Below, one piece after another: positions 53,001 through 64,000 of a stretch of 64,000 nucleotides of DNA. The position numbers and the translations under genes are program-made. The number at the start of each line of letters is the position of its first letter. Within the stretch, counting starts at the first letter, position 1. The notes beneath the pieces are model-generated. The model did no database searches and had not been told where the DNA came from. It saw only the letters and a list, made by a program, of their open reading frames with translations. The stretch comes from Nothopassalora personata (lineage: Eukaryota > Ascomycota > Dothideomycetes > Mycosphaerellales > Mycosphaerellaceae): the NCBI GenBank assembly GCA_033816765.1, contig CM066291.1, positions 2,852,001 to 2,916,000 of the forward strand, written 5' to 3'.

Positions 53001-54721
53001 ATGTCACGATCATTAGGTGAGATGGAAGATGACAGATAGACTGATCGAGCTGACATGTGATGGCAGGCGATGTGGCCCTCGCTCTTCTGCTGCCAACCTT
53101 GATTCTGGTCCATCTGTTGGTCTCGCCCTACACGAAAGTTGAGGAGTCCTTCAATATACAGGCGACACACGACATTCTGGTTACTGGAGTTCCCCTCACC
53201 AACACGACGGAAGTCTTGAAGACTTCCTACGATCATGTCTCTTTCCCTGGCTCAGTACCACGAACTTTCGTGGGTGCATTAGCATTAGCTGGACTATCAG
53301 GACCCTTGGTCCATTTCTGTTCTTCACCCCAGCAAGTCCAGCTGCTGGTGCGCGCACTTCTGGGCCTTGGCAATGCTGCCGCCCTATGGCACCTAAAGTC
53401 TGCGGTCGAGACTGCGTATGGCAAGACAGCTGGCAGGTGGTATGTCCTATTACAGGCAAGCCAATTTCATGTTCTGTACTATGCCTCTCGAACGCTGCCG
53501 AACATGTTCGCTTTTGGCCTGACAACTCTCGCCATGCGGAACTTGATCATGGTCAAGGCCGTGACATGGAAGACTCAACGAAGCGCGAAACGCAGGAGGC
53601 TGGCTCTTTACCTATTGACCGTCGCTGGTGTCATATTCCGATCTGAGATTGCTATCTTGCTAGCGGCTGAGACTGGTTACTTGTTGTTACAGCAACGTGT
53701 TTCCTTGACCAAAGAGGTCATACCTGCTGGCCTGGCCGGTGCATTGATTGGGCTTGCCACAACGGTTTCGGTAGACTCCTTCTTCTGGCAGCAATTCCCT
53801 CTCTGGCCAGAGTGGATCGGCTTTTACTACAATACCATTCTTGGCAAGTCTTCACAATGGGGCACCAGTCCATTCCACTTCTACTTCCTCAACGCACTGC
53901 CGCGCCTGCTGCTCAACCCGGCAACCTACTTGCTTTGCATTCCGACCGCACTTAATGCAGGACCAATAAGTCGAGATGTATTGATTCCTCAGGTCATCTT
54001 CATCGCTATCTACAGCTTGCTGCCGCACAAGGAATGGCGCTTCATTCTCTACACCATTCCTGCCGTTACAGCCGTCGCGGCTGGCGGCGCAGGGTGGATC
54101 TGGACGAGACGGGAGAAGACTGCGAAGTATCGGCTGTACAGCATTGCTCTTGTGCTGTCAACGTTGGCCTCTTTTGCAATCAGCCTTGGTCTTCTGTACA
54201 TCTCAAGCCTCAATTACCCGGGCGGCGAAGCGCTTCAACGCCTGCACGACATTGCATGGCAGGCCAGGGATGCAAGAGCACCTGTGCGAGTCTATATGGA
54301 TAACCTCGCATGTCAGACTGGCGTCACACGCTTTCAGGAAGTGCAGCCATATTGGCACTATGATAAGACCGAGGAGGAGCAAACACTGCTGGACCCAACG
54401 TTCTGGCAACAATTCGACTATGCACTGTCCGAGAACCCTGCACGGATCATTGGAGCATGGCGACCACTTAGTGTTGTGGACGGATTCGCTGGCATATCAT
54501 TGAAACCAGAGGACGACGATGATATCTTGCCAATGCCTGCTGCTCTCGGCAGTGCTGGGCAGATGCTCCATAAAATCTACCACGAGTTTGCACTGGCCGC
54601 GCGTCAAAAGTTTACCAGAGGTTACTGGCCAGCTATCAAAATGAAGCCGAAGATCTATGTTCTGGAACGAGAATTGCCGCCAGCAGAGGTCAGAGAGAAG
54701 GGAGGTATTGTTCCACCTTAG
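53001..54721 (+). CDS. ALG12: dolichyl-P-mannose alpha-1,6-mannosyltransferase (ALG12)
   Basis: Multi-pass ER enzyme of family GT22 that adds the eighth mannose to the lipid-linked oligosaccharide for N-glycosylation. The N-terminus has a hydrophobic segment and the lumenal [19 protein letters not shown] motif with the catalytic acidic residues. Several membrane helices follow, then [15 protein letters not shown], the ALG12-group signature. I prefer a start at 53001. Exon 1 (53001-53016) joins 53067 across a 50-bp intron with a CTGAC branch point, giving [16 protein letters not shown]. The alternative ATG at 53060 gives [11 protein letters not shown] in the same frame. About 556 or 553 residues. 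It converges on the glyoxalase gene 60 bp away. Confidence 0.92.
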
Positions 54722-54781
54722 ATGTAATTCGAGACCCTTGCACATGTCGGCGATCTGGCAGCACAAAGAGCATAGAGGCAC

Positions 54782-55226
54782 CTACTCTATCAAGTTACCA
54801 TCGGGATCACGGCAATATACACTCCTCAACTTTCCAACGGCACCAGTCCGGTCCACAATCTCACCACCCTCAAGGATCTACATTCGCCTGCCATCAGAAT
54901 CATGACATCGCCACAATACTGATCGGACTCACTTCAATCCCGTGCGACTTCCAAGATCCCAACACTTCTTCAATGGGATGGTCCGTGATGAAACACAAGT
55001 CTTCCGAGCCCGGCTGAGCATGACCAGCCTTCGGTTCGAACTGCTTTCCGGATTGGTGCAAATTGAGCTTCTGCTTGCCAAAGACGAGCGCGTGCCTCTC
55101 TGATCCCTTGGAAGAGAAGCTTTCGTGCTTCATGCCGAGGCGGGATGTGTAGAATTCGATGGTCTTGGGAATGTCTTTGACTGTCAAGACCACGTGGTCG
55201 ATTGCTTTGACGGAGAATGAGGCCAT
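54782..55226 (-). CDS. glyoxalase/bleomycin-resistance-fold (VOC) protein
   Basis: 129 residues from two exons (55226-54933, 54877-54782) with a GTGAGT...TAG intron. It is a single vicinal-oxygen-chelate domain: KAIDHVVLTVKDIPKTIEFY, LGMKHESF, FGKQKLNLHQSGKQFEPKAG, then VDRTGAVGKLRSVYCRDPDG. Metal ligands are plausible at His (IDHVVL), His (LNLHQSG) and the final Glu (NLIE). It belongs to the small VOC proteins of unknown substrate found in fungi and bacteria, not to canonical two-domain glyoxalase I. An in-frame ATG at 55289 would add 21 residues, possibly a targeting peptide. Confidence 0.88.
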
Positions 55227-55289
55227 GGCTGCTGCCGTTCGTGTCCACCAAGGAATTTCTATGAGCAGTGCTGTCTGGCAAAAGATCAT

Positions 55290-55802
55290 TGCACTTATGA
55301 TGTCTTGGCCGTGATCGGTACAGAGCTACGTCAGGTGCGGGTGGGGTCCGGGATCCAGGGCCTGAGTTACCTCAGTAAACTCAGACTCGCTCCAGGAATT
55401 GGCTTTGGCTTCGCCTAGCGCATGCGCTAGTCTCGCTTTACTTCGCTTTAGCTCGCTTCAGTACGGTTTAGTACGGTTTAGCTAATGAGATAGCCGGAGC
55501 GCTAATTCGCGTAGCGAGTCTAAGACTAAATAGGGCTATTTTAGTATATACGAATTCCGCCCTATATATAAATAAGCACTATTGCATTCGAAGGTATATT
55601 AAGACCCGTATAAATAGTAGTAAATAGAGTATTTAAAACACTACGTAAACTATACTCTTATTACGTACTAATGTTCTACTATAACAATATAACTATACTA
55701 GTATAACTACGAAGCGTACGATTAACTAGGAAGGTATACGTATAGTATACGGTACGATAGACAATTACGCGCTATATAATAGACTTAATAGTTATATATT
55801 AA
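55290..55802. other. transition from gene island to repeat block
   Basis: Normal sequence up to about 55400, then short repeats (TCGCTTTACTTCGCTTTAG and GTACGGTTTA twice, near 55435-55480), then RIP-type AT-rich sequence from about 55500. No gene is seen. Confidence 0.5.
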
Positions 55803-56169
55803 TGTCTACTAACTACCCTATGTAGGCCTGTCCGAGTTAGGGTGGTATAGAGTAGCGCTTATGTAAGTAGGGGTATTTGCCGGTCCCGGGACCGTGAAAT
55901 CAGGTCACGTGACGAGCAGCGCAGTAGCTAGATAAACAAGAGGATTAGCGGACTTAATCCCCTATGCCCTCTACTCGAGAGGTATAAATTGAATTCTTGC
56001 CTTAATGCTACGCTTACAATACTTAACTACGTAGTATATATCTTAATAGCTATACTAGGTCTTACTAGCTTACCTAAATGTCCAATTAAACCTAAATGAA
56101 ATCAGGGTAAGCTAGACCTAAGGGACCCCCTCTAAACCTAAGGTTAACATAACCTATTAGTCGTTAATA
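55803..56169 (-). mobile_element. solo LTR of the 15.6-kb Ty3 family
   Basis: 367 bp matching 15559-15926, including TGTCTACTAACTACCC and TAACCTATTAGTCGTTAATA ends. No adjoining gag or pol of this family is visible. The target duplication cannot be confirmed because of RIP. Confidence 0.75.
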
Positions 56170-56360
56170 TATCCTCCCCTATTACGAACCTATCCTTAGG
56201 TTCTAAAGCAGTAAGCCCGGGCACTACAGGTAGCGTAGTTAGTCGCTATAAGCTAAGGTAGTCTTATAGTAGCATAGTAGCTCACCCTATCATTTAGCTT
56301 AATATATAAGATGTTAGGTAATCCTAGGGCCTACTAGCGGCAGTTTATAAAGATCGAAAG

Positions 56361-56607
56361 TGTTAAGTTAAGACCTTATAGGATACGTAGTTAGTAGCGG
56401 AATGGAGTAAGAGATTAATCTTTAACTAGCTAATAGCCATAGGGCATGTAGCAATATATTAGGAACCAATGCGTTAATTGTGTTAGATGTCTATCTAAGC
56501 TAAAGGGGAGAGAAGGTGTCTTCCGACAAGCTAAGTTATCGTAGATGCCTTAGGCTATTAGATTATAACCTAACTATTAGCTCCCCTTAAGATGCTATAT
56601 CTTAACA
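56361..56607 (-). repeat. 3' LTR of the Copia element
   Basis: TGTTAAGTTAAG to ATATCTTAACA. More RIP transitions than its partner at 62074-62320. Confidence 0.85.
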
Positions 56608-59600
56608 CTCCTACTTATCTTATATAGGAGGTTATAGTCTACTCTTCTCCTATTAGTAGTATTTAGACCTCTATAACAGGTTAAGCTAGCTTACAAACCT
56701 CTAGAAGTATAGACTAGTCTTTAGCTTTATGAACCTATCTATAACTATCTTAGATGTTAGGGTGTACTTAACAGTAATAAGCCTTCTCTACTAAAGTTTC
56801 CTAATAGCATTGTAGGCAATGTTAATGTGCTTTGACTTTTTATAAACATGTGCATCCCTTACTAGGGTAAGGGCAGCTTAGTTGTTACCTCTTAATTAGA
56901 CTAGTCTTAAGCTTAACATAGTCTCCTAGTTTCTAGTGATCCTTAGTTAATAGGAACAGTCTCCTACTAACTCTAGACAGTCTATCTCCCTTAGTAGTGA
57001 AGCTAGGAATTAGGATTGCTTTATACATGCATTTATAGCTATGTATTTAGCTTCTATTGTGGATGTTACTATAGACTTTTGCTTCTTACTTATCTAGGAG
57101 ACTAGTGCCCTATAGAGGAAGAAGACATACCTAAGGATAGAGACTCTATCTACTTTGTCTATTGTATAATTAGAGTTATAGTATCTAACTAGGCATCCTT
57201 CTCTATGCCTAGAGAAGACAAGGCTAAGATTAGGATATAACCTTAGATATCTTATAATCTTCTTTAAAGCCTTTATATAGTAGGTAGATAGGTTACTTAC
57301 AAATGAGCTTATCCTTCCTAGGGCAAAAGTAATGTCTAGCCTTGTAATTGTTACTAGCTATATCTATGTACTATTAATACTCTAGTACTCTGCCTTGTTA
57401 CACCTCTTATCTATGTAGCTTAAAGGTTTAAGAGCCTTATAGCTGTCTATAGGTAAGTGTGTAGGTGCTGCCTTCTTATAGTTTATCCCTATCTTAGTAA
57501 GGTTGTCCCTAATAAAGTGTCCCTAGTTAAGTTTTAGGATTCCTCTCCTCCTGTCCCTTATAACTCTTATGCTAAGGATCTTTTTAGGTTTACTAAGATC
57601 TTTAATCTTAAAGACTTTGCTAAGTTCTCTTTTAAACTAGAGAACATCTATTAACTTTAGTATAGCAATTGGAATATTATCTACATGTATAAGAATTATA
57701 ATCTCTTTTTCCTTATAAATGAGTAGGCATGGATCTACCTCTAACTGTGTAAATCTAATCTCTCTAAGCTTTAACATATAGAGTTGATTCCAATCTCTAG
57801 CTGCTTACTTAAGTCTATACAAGCTTTTAAGGATCTTAAACACTATATTTAGTAGAAGCTTAACTCCTAGTAGTAGTAACATAAAGATGTCTTTATAGAG
57901 GGTGCTTTCTATAAACGCATTGTTTATATCCACTTAGTAAAGATAGAGATCCTTCTTGTATACAATAGCTATAAACACCCTAAGGGTGTCCTATCTAACT
58001 GTAGGCGTAAATGTCTCTATAAAGTTAATACTAAACTTCTATAAAAAGCCCCTTATAACTAGCCTAGCCTTGAACTTTTTAATAGCTCTACTAATGCTTC
58101 TTTTAACATTAAAGACCTATCTTAACGTAACTAAGTTTGCTCCTTTTAGTAGAACAGCATTCTCCTAGGTGTTATTGCTCTATAGAGCATCTAGCTCCTT
58201 CTAGATTGCTTCCTTCTAAAGGTGTCCCTATTTCTTGTTATTTATAGCATTCTTATAGGACTTTAGAATTAGGATCTCTTACTTGTATGCAATAACTTCT
58301 ATAGTTGCTATAAAGGCTATCTCCTTAACTTCTTCTAGGAATTCACTATCCTATAGTACTAAATCATCCACTAATTGCATAGCTATAAAGAAAGCTTAGT
58401 AGTAAGTAGTAAGGTTCTCTAAGAGGTCTATTGCTTCTCCTACTTTAGTAGCTAGTTTAGGTATAGGGACTATAGATCTTAGGGCTTTCTATTTCTATTT
58501 ATAGCCCATAACATTATAGTTAGCCCTCCTCTTACTAAGGGATAATCTAAGAGTAGTTACTTGTGTCCTAGTAACATTCTTTTCCTAGAGATCTAGTAAG
58601 CTTATCTTAATTAACTTATCGATTTTCTGAAATTCCCCTATATTCTTTAGAGGCTAGGGAAGTTGCATAAATAGCTTTCTTAGCTAGGCTGTTACTAGGC
58701 TGCTCTACTGAATGATTAAATGGTAAATAGGTTGCTCTAAGAATATGTCCTTCCTTAGCCTCCCTAAGGGTCTCCTAGCTAGTACATTGCTTAATAGATT
58801 CAATTTTATAACATTAAGATCTATATTACCTCTAGGTTGGTCCTTAAAGAAGTCTGTATGTATGTGTTGTTTAACAGCTTTTATGTCTAGTTCCTAAAAG
58901 AGCTAAGCCTTAGCTGTGTTTTCAACGTATCTAATAAACACTGCTTCTTTACCTCTATTTATTAGTTTATTACTTCTTGCCTATTAAGGCTAGAATCTTG
59001 TATCTATGTAGACAATAGCTCTATATCCCTAAACCTTTAAATAGTTAATAGTTAGCTTAATACTATTAAAGGCTTTATCTAGTAAAACCTTGAACCTATT
59101 ATAGTCTAGACTATTTAGTAGTTTGTTCCTTATGTAGGTTTAGGCTTCTAGTGCTTTAGGCCAGAATTTAATTAGCATCTTAGCCTCTTTAAGTATTGCC
59201 CTTATAGAGTCTTCTAAGGTTTGTATTAACCTTTTAACTAGTCCATTTTAGAGCGAGTTATATGCCTTAGTATACTCTAGCCTAATTCCTAAATCCTTCT
59301 CCTACTGCTTAACTAATGCAATAAGTTCCCTTGCATTGTTAAGCCTAACTACTTTTAACTATGCTAATAATTTCCTCTCTACCTTAATCTTCTAGTTCTA
59401 GAGAGCAACTAGAGCATCTTCTCTTTTCTTAAGAGGATAGGTCCACTTTTTTCTAGAGAAGTTATTAATAATCTTAAGCTAGTATTTAAACCCTAGCCTT
59501 AATGTTAGTAGTAGACTATATATGTTAATAGATATAAGGGCAAGTCTTTTAGGTCTTCTCTTAGTAACTTTACCTTTATACTTCTTTATCTTTACTATTA

Positions 59601-61404
59601 AACACACTCTACACTAGTAGAAGCTATCCCTAGGAATAGGAATAGGTTCTTTTAAGTCTATTACCTTATAAAGATTCTAGAGCAAGTTCTTCCTAAAGTA
59701 TGCAAATCTTCTATACTAAAGCTACTACTGTTTTAGGTTAGTCTCTAATTTAGTAGTTACAAAGGCATTCTCTATTAGTAGTATACATAATAAGTAATGT
59801 GCCCTTTCTTATAGTAGAGGAGAAATCTTATTAATAAATAGAACCCCCCTAAGGAGCCTTGTCTAGACAACAGTTTAGCTAGAGGGGGATATAAGAGAAA
59901 ATGAAGGAGGTTAGACACTAAACTGCTTACTAAACTGGTTCTAAGAAACTAGGTTTACCCCTAGCTTAGGTACAAGTAGAACATCTTCTAAAACAACTTT
60001 CCTGCTAGATCTCCTACTTATCTCTATAGTCCTAATATAAGTGGCTAATAAATGCCTACCTCCTACTTTGATCCATTTCTTCTTTATTAAGGGAGTTATA
60101 GATCTAAAGAGGCAGTTCTAGTTAGTTATATAGGATGAAGCATAAGAATTAAGTAACTACTCTAATAAGGGGAACTTGCCTTAGACTTCTATAGTTAAGT
60201 GAGCTACTTTATTATACTTATTATTATTAGACATTGTCTTCTAGGATAAGTTGCAGAAGTTAGGTAGCTCTTAGGTAGAGAAACCTTTCCTAGTCTTCCT
60301 TGTTTTAGAGGAAGGAGACTAGGCCTAGTTCTTCTAGAGTAATAGCATATTAGAGCTAAGTTTCTTTACTATTTTCTTAAGTTCCTCTATAGAGGACTTC
60401 TCTCTTAGTGTTCTTCTCAAAGATAGTAGTAGAGATCGTCTATTCTTAACATATGTTGCATTCTAGGAGGATAGTGCTTAGGAATGAGATCTAAGGACCT
60501 TCTTTGCCTTAGAGAGACTAGGGCAGTCCTTAATAAGATAGTCCTTCTTATAGAGAAGGTAGGAAAGTGATCTTACCTAACCTAAGGGCCTAACCTAGGT
60601 AGCTACTATACTATACTTAGCCTTAGAGCGATTCAATCTAGCCTCTTAAGCCTTAAGGATCTTTAAGGTCCTTTTATAATCTATCTTTAGCTAAGCTATA
60701 ATGGTATCCCTAGCTATATAGTAGTTAGGTAGCAGTGAGCTTAAAAGCTAGGTTATTCTTATATTAGCTTTCCTATAGTGCTAGCCCTCTAGGTTAACAT
60801 TAGCAATCCTCCTTCTAAGAGACACTAGGTGTGCCTATACAGATCTAATAGTGAACTCTTCACTTATCTCAAAGTTTATAAACTGTTTTGTAAGCTTATG
60901 TACATAGGTTAGTAACACCTAGCTATACTTATTCTAGAGATGCACCTATATCTTAGTAGCTTTTCTAGATTCGTAAGAGCCCTTAAGCTCAAATTCATCT
61001 TCTTCTATAATCCTACTTAGGATACTAAAGCTACAAGCTACATTTTATTTTGTCTATATTAGTGTATTAAGAATCTCTTTAATCTTAGTCTCTTCCTAGA
61101 GTTTTAGGTTCTTGCCCTTAATGTTGTTAAATAACACTTCTAACAGGTTATCAATTACAAAGAATGCTAACTAGCTCTCTATCTTGTATCTCTAAAGGTT
61201 GAACTATCTCTTCTAGTTGTCTCTCCTAAGAATTGGGATTTTAGTTCCCTTCTCTTCTCCTTTCTCTTAGTATAAATCTATAATAAATTGAATGTAATAA
61301 AACAAGGTGTATATGCTTCAAAGTCGTAGCTTAGGTCCTGCTAAGGCTTTTAGTATAGAATAGTAAGGTTCGTAGGTATAGATACTAAGGCCTACTTAGT
61401 AGGG

Positions 61405-61745
61405 TGTTACGGTTCGGTTCAGGAAGAACCCACAGCCACTCATTCTTCGGGAAGGACCGAAACTGAGCAGGTCGACTTCGCTCAGACTGATCAGCTCAGT
61501 GATCAGTTCGCTCAGTCTGCTCAGTGATCAGTCTGCTCAGTCTGATCAGTTACGCCAAGACATGGCACTATATAGACGACGCTTCTTTACGAGTAGATAG
61601 GAGCCTCGTGCTCAACTCAAATCAACACTCTTGTGTTAAGTTGCAACCTTGTAGTGAACTCTCGTTCACACTACTTTAGAGACATATCGAGGATCGACAC
61701 TTCCTAGGCCACCCACGTGACGAGGGACAAGGCCCAACCGCAACA
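61405..61745 (+). mobile_element. solo LTR (341 bp), unmutated
   Basis: TGTTACGGTTCGG to CAACCGCAACA, flanked by a perfect TAGGG duplication (61400-61404, 61746-61750). It shares the TATA-containing core with the solo LTR at 25807-26155. Its upstream part is an array of CTCAGT/GATCAGT units (about 61470-61550). GC-normal inside a RIP-mutated Copia element. Confidence 0.9.
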
Positions 61746-62073
61746 TAGGGTAAAGAAAGAGCGGTATAGTCTCGGAGCTAGGATATAGGTCTATCTCTCC
61801 TAGTAGAGTTCTAAATGACTTACTTAAAGTCCTTCTTAATAGTATCTCGATGCAGTTCTGCCTATAGAGTGTCTTTAAGGTATTAGCTTATAGTAAGCCG
61901 TATAGAGTCCTTTTCTAGATTACCTATTACTTAGTATTAAACTAAGCTCCTTAATAGGATAGATAGAGTAGACTTCTGCTTCCTAGATGTTTTCTGCTAT
62001 AATAGCAAGGGATACAAGTAACCTATACTAATATAGGTTACTCTTACTCCTATATAAACCCGGGCTTATAACC

Positions 62074-62320
62074 TGTTAAGTTAAGACCTTATAGGATACG
62101 TAGTTAGTAGCGGAGTGGAGTAAGAGATCAATCTTCAACTGGCTAACAGCCACAGGGCATGCAGCAATATATTAGGAACCAATGCGTTAATTGTGTTAGA
62201 TGTCTATCTAAGCTAAAGGGGAGAGAAGGTGTCTTCCGACAAGCTAAGTCATCGTAGATGCCTTAGGCTATTAGATCATAACCTAACTGTTAGCTCCCCT
62301 TAAGATGCTACATCTTAACA
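62074..62320 (-). repeat. 5' LTR of the Copia element
   Basis: TGTTAAGTTAAG to CTACATCTTAACA. It keeps more C/G at RIP sites than the left LTR. Confidence 0.85.
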
Positions 62321-62325
62321 GAAAG

Positions 62326-64000
62326 GATTTCTCTAATAGAGACCGTAATAGTAACGTTAATAACCGCGACTCGCGCCCGTCGTACTACGTTAACGTATGC
62401 TACGAAACTAGCAAGGGAATAGGTAGCTATGTTAGCATTAATCGAACGGGCTAGATAGTCGAATAATGCGAACGCTATTTATAAAACAAGTAAGTGTTAG
62501 TACTAGTAACCTAATAAATCTAAAGACGAGTCTATCGCGTAGCTAGAAAGTTAGTTAAGGAAAGATAAGTAACTATAAGAAACAAGTAAGATCTAAGGAC
62601 TAGAAGCACCCGTACCCGAAGCATTAACTAGAACTAGAACTAGAACTAGAATCCAAATTAGAACTAGAACTAGAAACTAATACCTATAGGCTATAGCTAT
62701 AGCCGGAAAATTAACTAGAAACTAGGAGCCTATAAACCCGCACTAACTACTTAGTTCCACTTATTCTTATATAACTCCTTTATCTAGACCTACTCGTTAT
62801 CGTAGCTAATACTAGTCTTATTAGACGCGTCCCTAAGTAGCTAGCTAGTAAAGTTCCTATAGTAGTTACGGAAGAAGCTCTTATTACGCACTTTGCTTAT
62901 AAAGCACATCTACTCGAGAGTAGTAACTAAGCTAAGCTGCTTGTCTATCAATTTTATAGCTCGGACGCGCTAATTATGCATCTTCTTATAGAAGAGCTCC
63001 GAGTCTAGGCGGACCGTAGCATTAAGCTACCTCCTAGCATTAAGGATAACTTCGTTGTCGTTCTAAGACTTTAAACCCGCTAGGGCATCGGATAGAGGGC
63101 TAATGCTACTAAGGTGTACGGCTGTAGGAAAAGGATGGCCGGGTACTAGGCGTCGATACTTAAACCCTATAGCGCTCTTACTTAGCGTCTTAAAGTCACG
63201 ATAGAGGTCTATCACCTAGTGCATGCTCTAGCTTCTCTAGAGTTTAAGATAGTTATCGTCGCGGATCTCGATAAAGTAAGGCTTAATCTAACGTAGTATC
63301 CTCTTATGTACGGCCTACCTTATTAGAACGCCTATAGTAGTCACCCGTATTTGCCTAGCGCTTAGGTCCTCTCTAAACTAGCTAATGCTGTTCTTGCTTA
63401 GGTAATTCTAGACCCCAACCGAGAAGAAACGCTTAAATCGGCCGTCTTCTATATAGTCGTTAATCTAGCACTACTAGATAAACTCTCCGGCATTCCCTTT
63501 CTTATAAAAACCGTGTAAAAACTCCGGCCTACTAGTGCCCTCTAAGTTAAGAGAGTATAGCATGTTAAGCCGGTTACTAGTCTAGTAGTTTTCAATTTCG
63601 AGGTTTAAGTCGACCCTAGCATACTACACTATAGTGTTTACGTCACCCCCTAATAAGCCCTATTAAAGCTGAAAATCGTAGGCCTAGGGAAGGAGATAAA
63701 CCGAGTGCAGTGTTAAGGGTGTAGCGCCACTTATAAGAGCTATAGCCCGGGGTCTTGTCGTATAATCTGTTAGCTTAGAGAATACTACATGTTCTAGTAG
63801 ACGCCGCCGTTACTAACCTTATTCAATTCTCGTAGGTACCATCGGTATATATCGAATTCTCGACTTATCATTTCTCTAACTGTTTTAACCCGCGGTGCTA
63901 GTTTAGCGTTATTATACTAGTACAGCATGTTGCTATTAATGTAGGTACCGGTACTATTAAGATCGGCTTAGTTAGCTTCATCGATGCCGAATTTGTCGAG
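62326..64000 (-). pseudogene. RIP-degraded coding block of unknown family
   Basis: On the minus strand, read through stops, several protein-like runs appear: LFYKKMHN near 63 kb, RVRAIKLIDKQLSLVTTLE, VRNKSFFRNYYRNFTS, and KRILR and KPYFIEIRDDNY upstream. The run is long and collinear over more than 1 kb, so a former protein gene is likely. I cannot assign it to gag, pol or a transposase. The upstream end lies outside the window. Confidence 0.4.
62626..62677. repeat. CTAGAA hexamer repeat
   Basis: About eight imperfect CTAGAA units with one interruption. Confidence 0.85.

Larger units (their letters stand above)
56361..62320 (-). mobile_element. RIP-degraded full-length Ty1/Copia element
   Basis: Paired 247-bp LTRs (56361-56607 and 62074-62320) and a perfect GAAAG duplication (56356-56360, 62321-62325) define this 5.96-kb element. 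Coding remnants on the minus strand run from gag (about 61-60 kb) through integrase to RT and RNase H (58.2-57.0 kb). They mirror the plus-oriented copy at 466-4089. CA/TG depletion is severe. The open stretch at 57956-58168 on the plus strand is an antisense shadow of RT. A younger solo LTR sits in its 5' part at 61405-61745. Confidence 0.88.

Noticed and set aside
52372..53039. Plus-strand frames opposite YOS1
   Set aside because: They mirror the YOS1 exon and its C/T-rich intron. The minus-strand spliced product matches a known family.
1..64000. CRISPR array, bacterial operon or rRNA
   Set aside because: No spaced direct repeats of that kind. The gene structure is eukaryotic, and no rRNA signature was noticed.

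Overview
The window looks like a chromosome segment of a filamentous ascomycete. The cellular genes have short GT-AG introns with CTAAC/CTGAC branch points, and the families are typical of this group: a proteinase K-like subtilisin, a Cys-rich GH17 glucanase and a CreB-type deubiquitinase. The protein flavour suggests a Dothideomycete, perhaps Mycosphaerellales, but that is inference. About 70% of the window is transposable elements. Most of them carry the signature of repeat-induced point mutation (RIP): CA and TG are strongly depleted, TA is enriched, and Gln/Trp codons have become TAG/TAA.

Layout. 1-465: unmutated end of some element. 466-20.4 kb: RIP-degraded retroelement graveyard, with a Copia remnant (466-4089) inserted in a Ty3 remnant (4.09-7.6 kb), a second Ty3 element on the minus strand (about 9.2-15.9 kb), and older pieces of a third, chromodomain Ty3 family (15.9-20.4 kb). 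20.4-22.3 kb: an intact pogo-type DNA transposon. 22.9-38.1 kb: one degraded Copia element with TSD CTAAG. Nested inside it are a 762-bp retroposon, a solo LTR and a complete, unmutated Ty3 element (28.0-34.8 kb) with identical 197-bp LTRs and a GTTTT target duplication. 38.5-55.3 kb: the gene island, holding a secreted subtilisin, a MYND fragment, a GH17 glucanase, cyclophilin H, a CreB-type ubiquitin hydrolase, YOS1, ALG12 and a glyoxalase-fold protein. 55.8-64 kb: more degraded retroelements, including a 5.96-kb Copia element (TSD GAAAG) with a solo LTR inside it.

Most notable. The intact Ty3 element carries an extra three-exon, spliced gene in antisense between pol and the 3' LTR. It encodes a 209-aa protein with a zinc-cluster-like cysteine pattern. 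A RIP-degraded relative at 17.9-20.2 kb carries the same gene in the same place and orientation, so the cargo is an old, stable part of the family. The same element has a canonical G_GGA_AAA slippery heptamer in the gag frame, inside a 99-bp tandem repeat, with pol in the -1 frame. Two nearly identical 762-bp retroposon copies with 12-14 bp target duplications escaped RIP.

The genes of the island do not form a pathway. They are housekeeping (CYPH, CreB, YOS1, ALG12) and secreted or cell-wall (subtilisin, GH17) functions. Several gene models have unusual splicing: a 14-nt micro-exon that splits the catalytic Cys codon in CreB, and apparent GA-AG and GC-AG introns in cyclophilin H.
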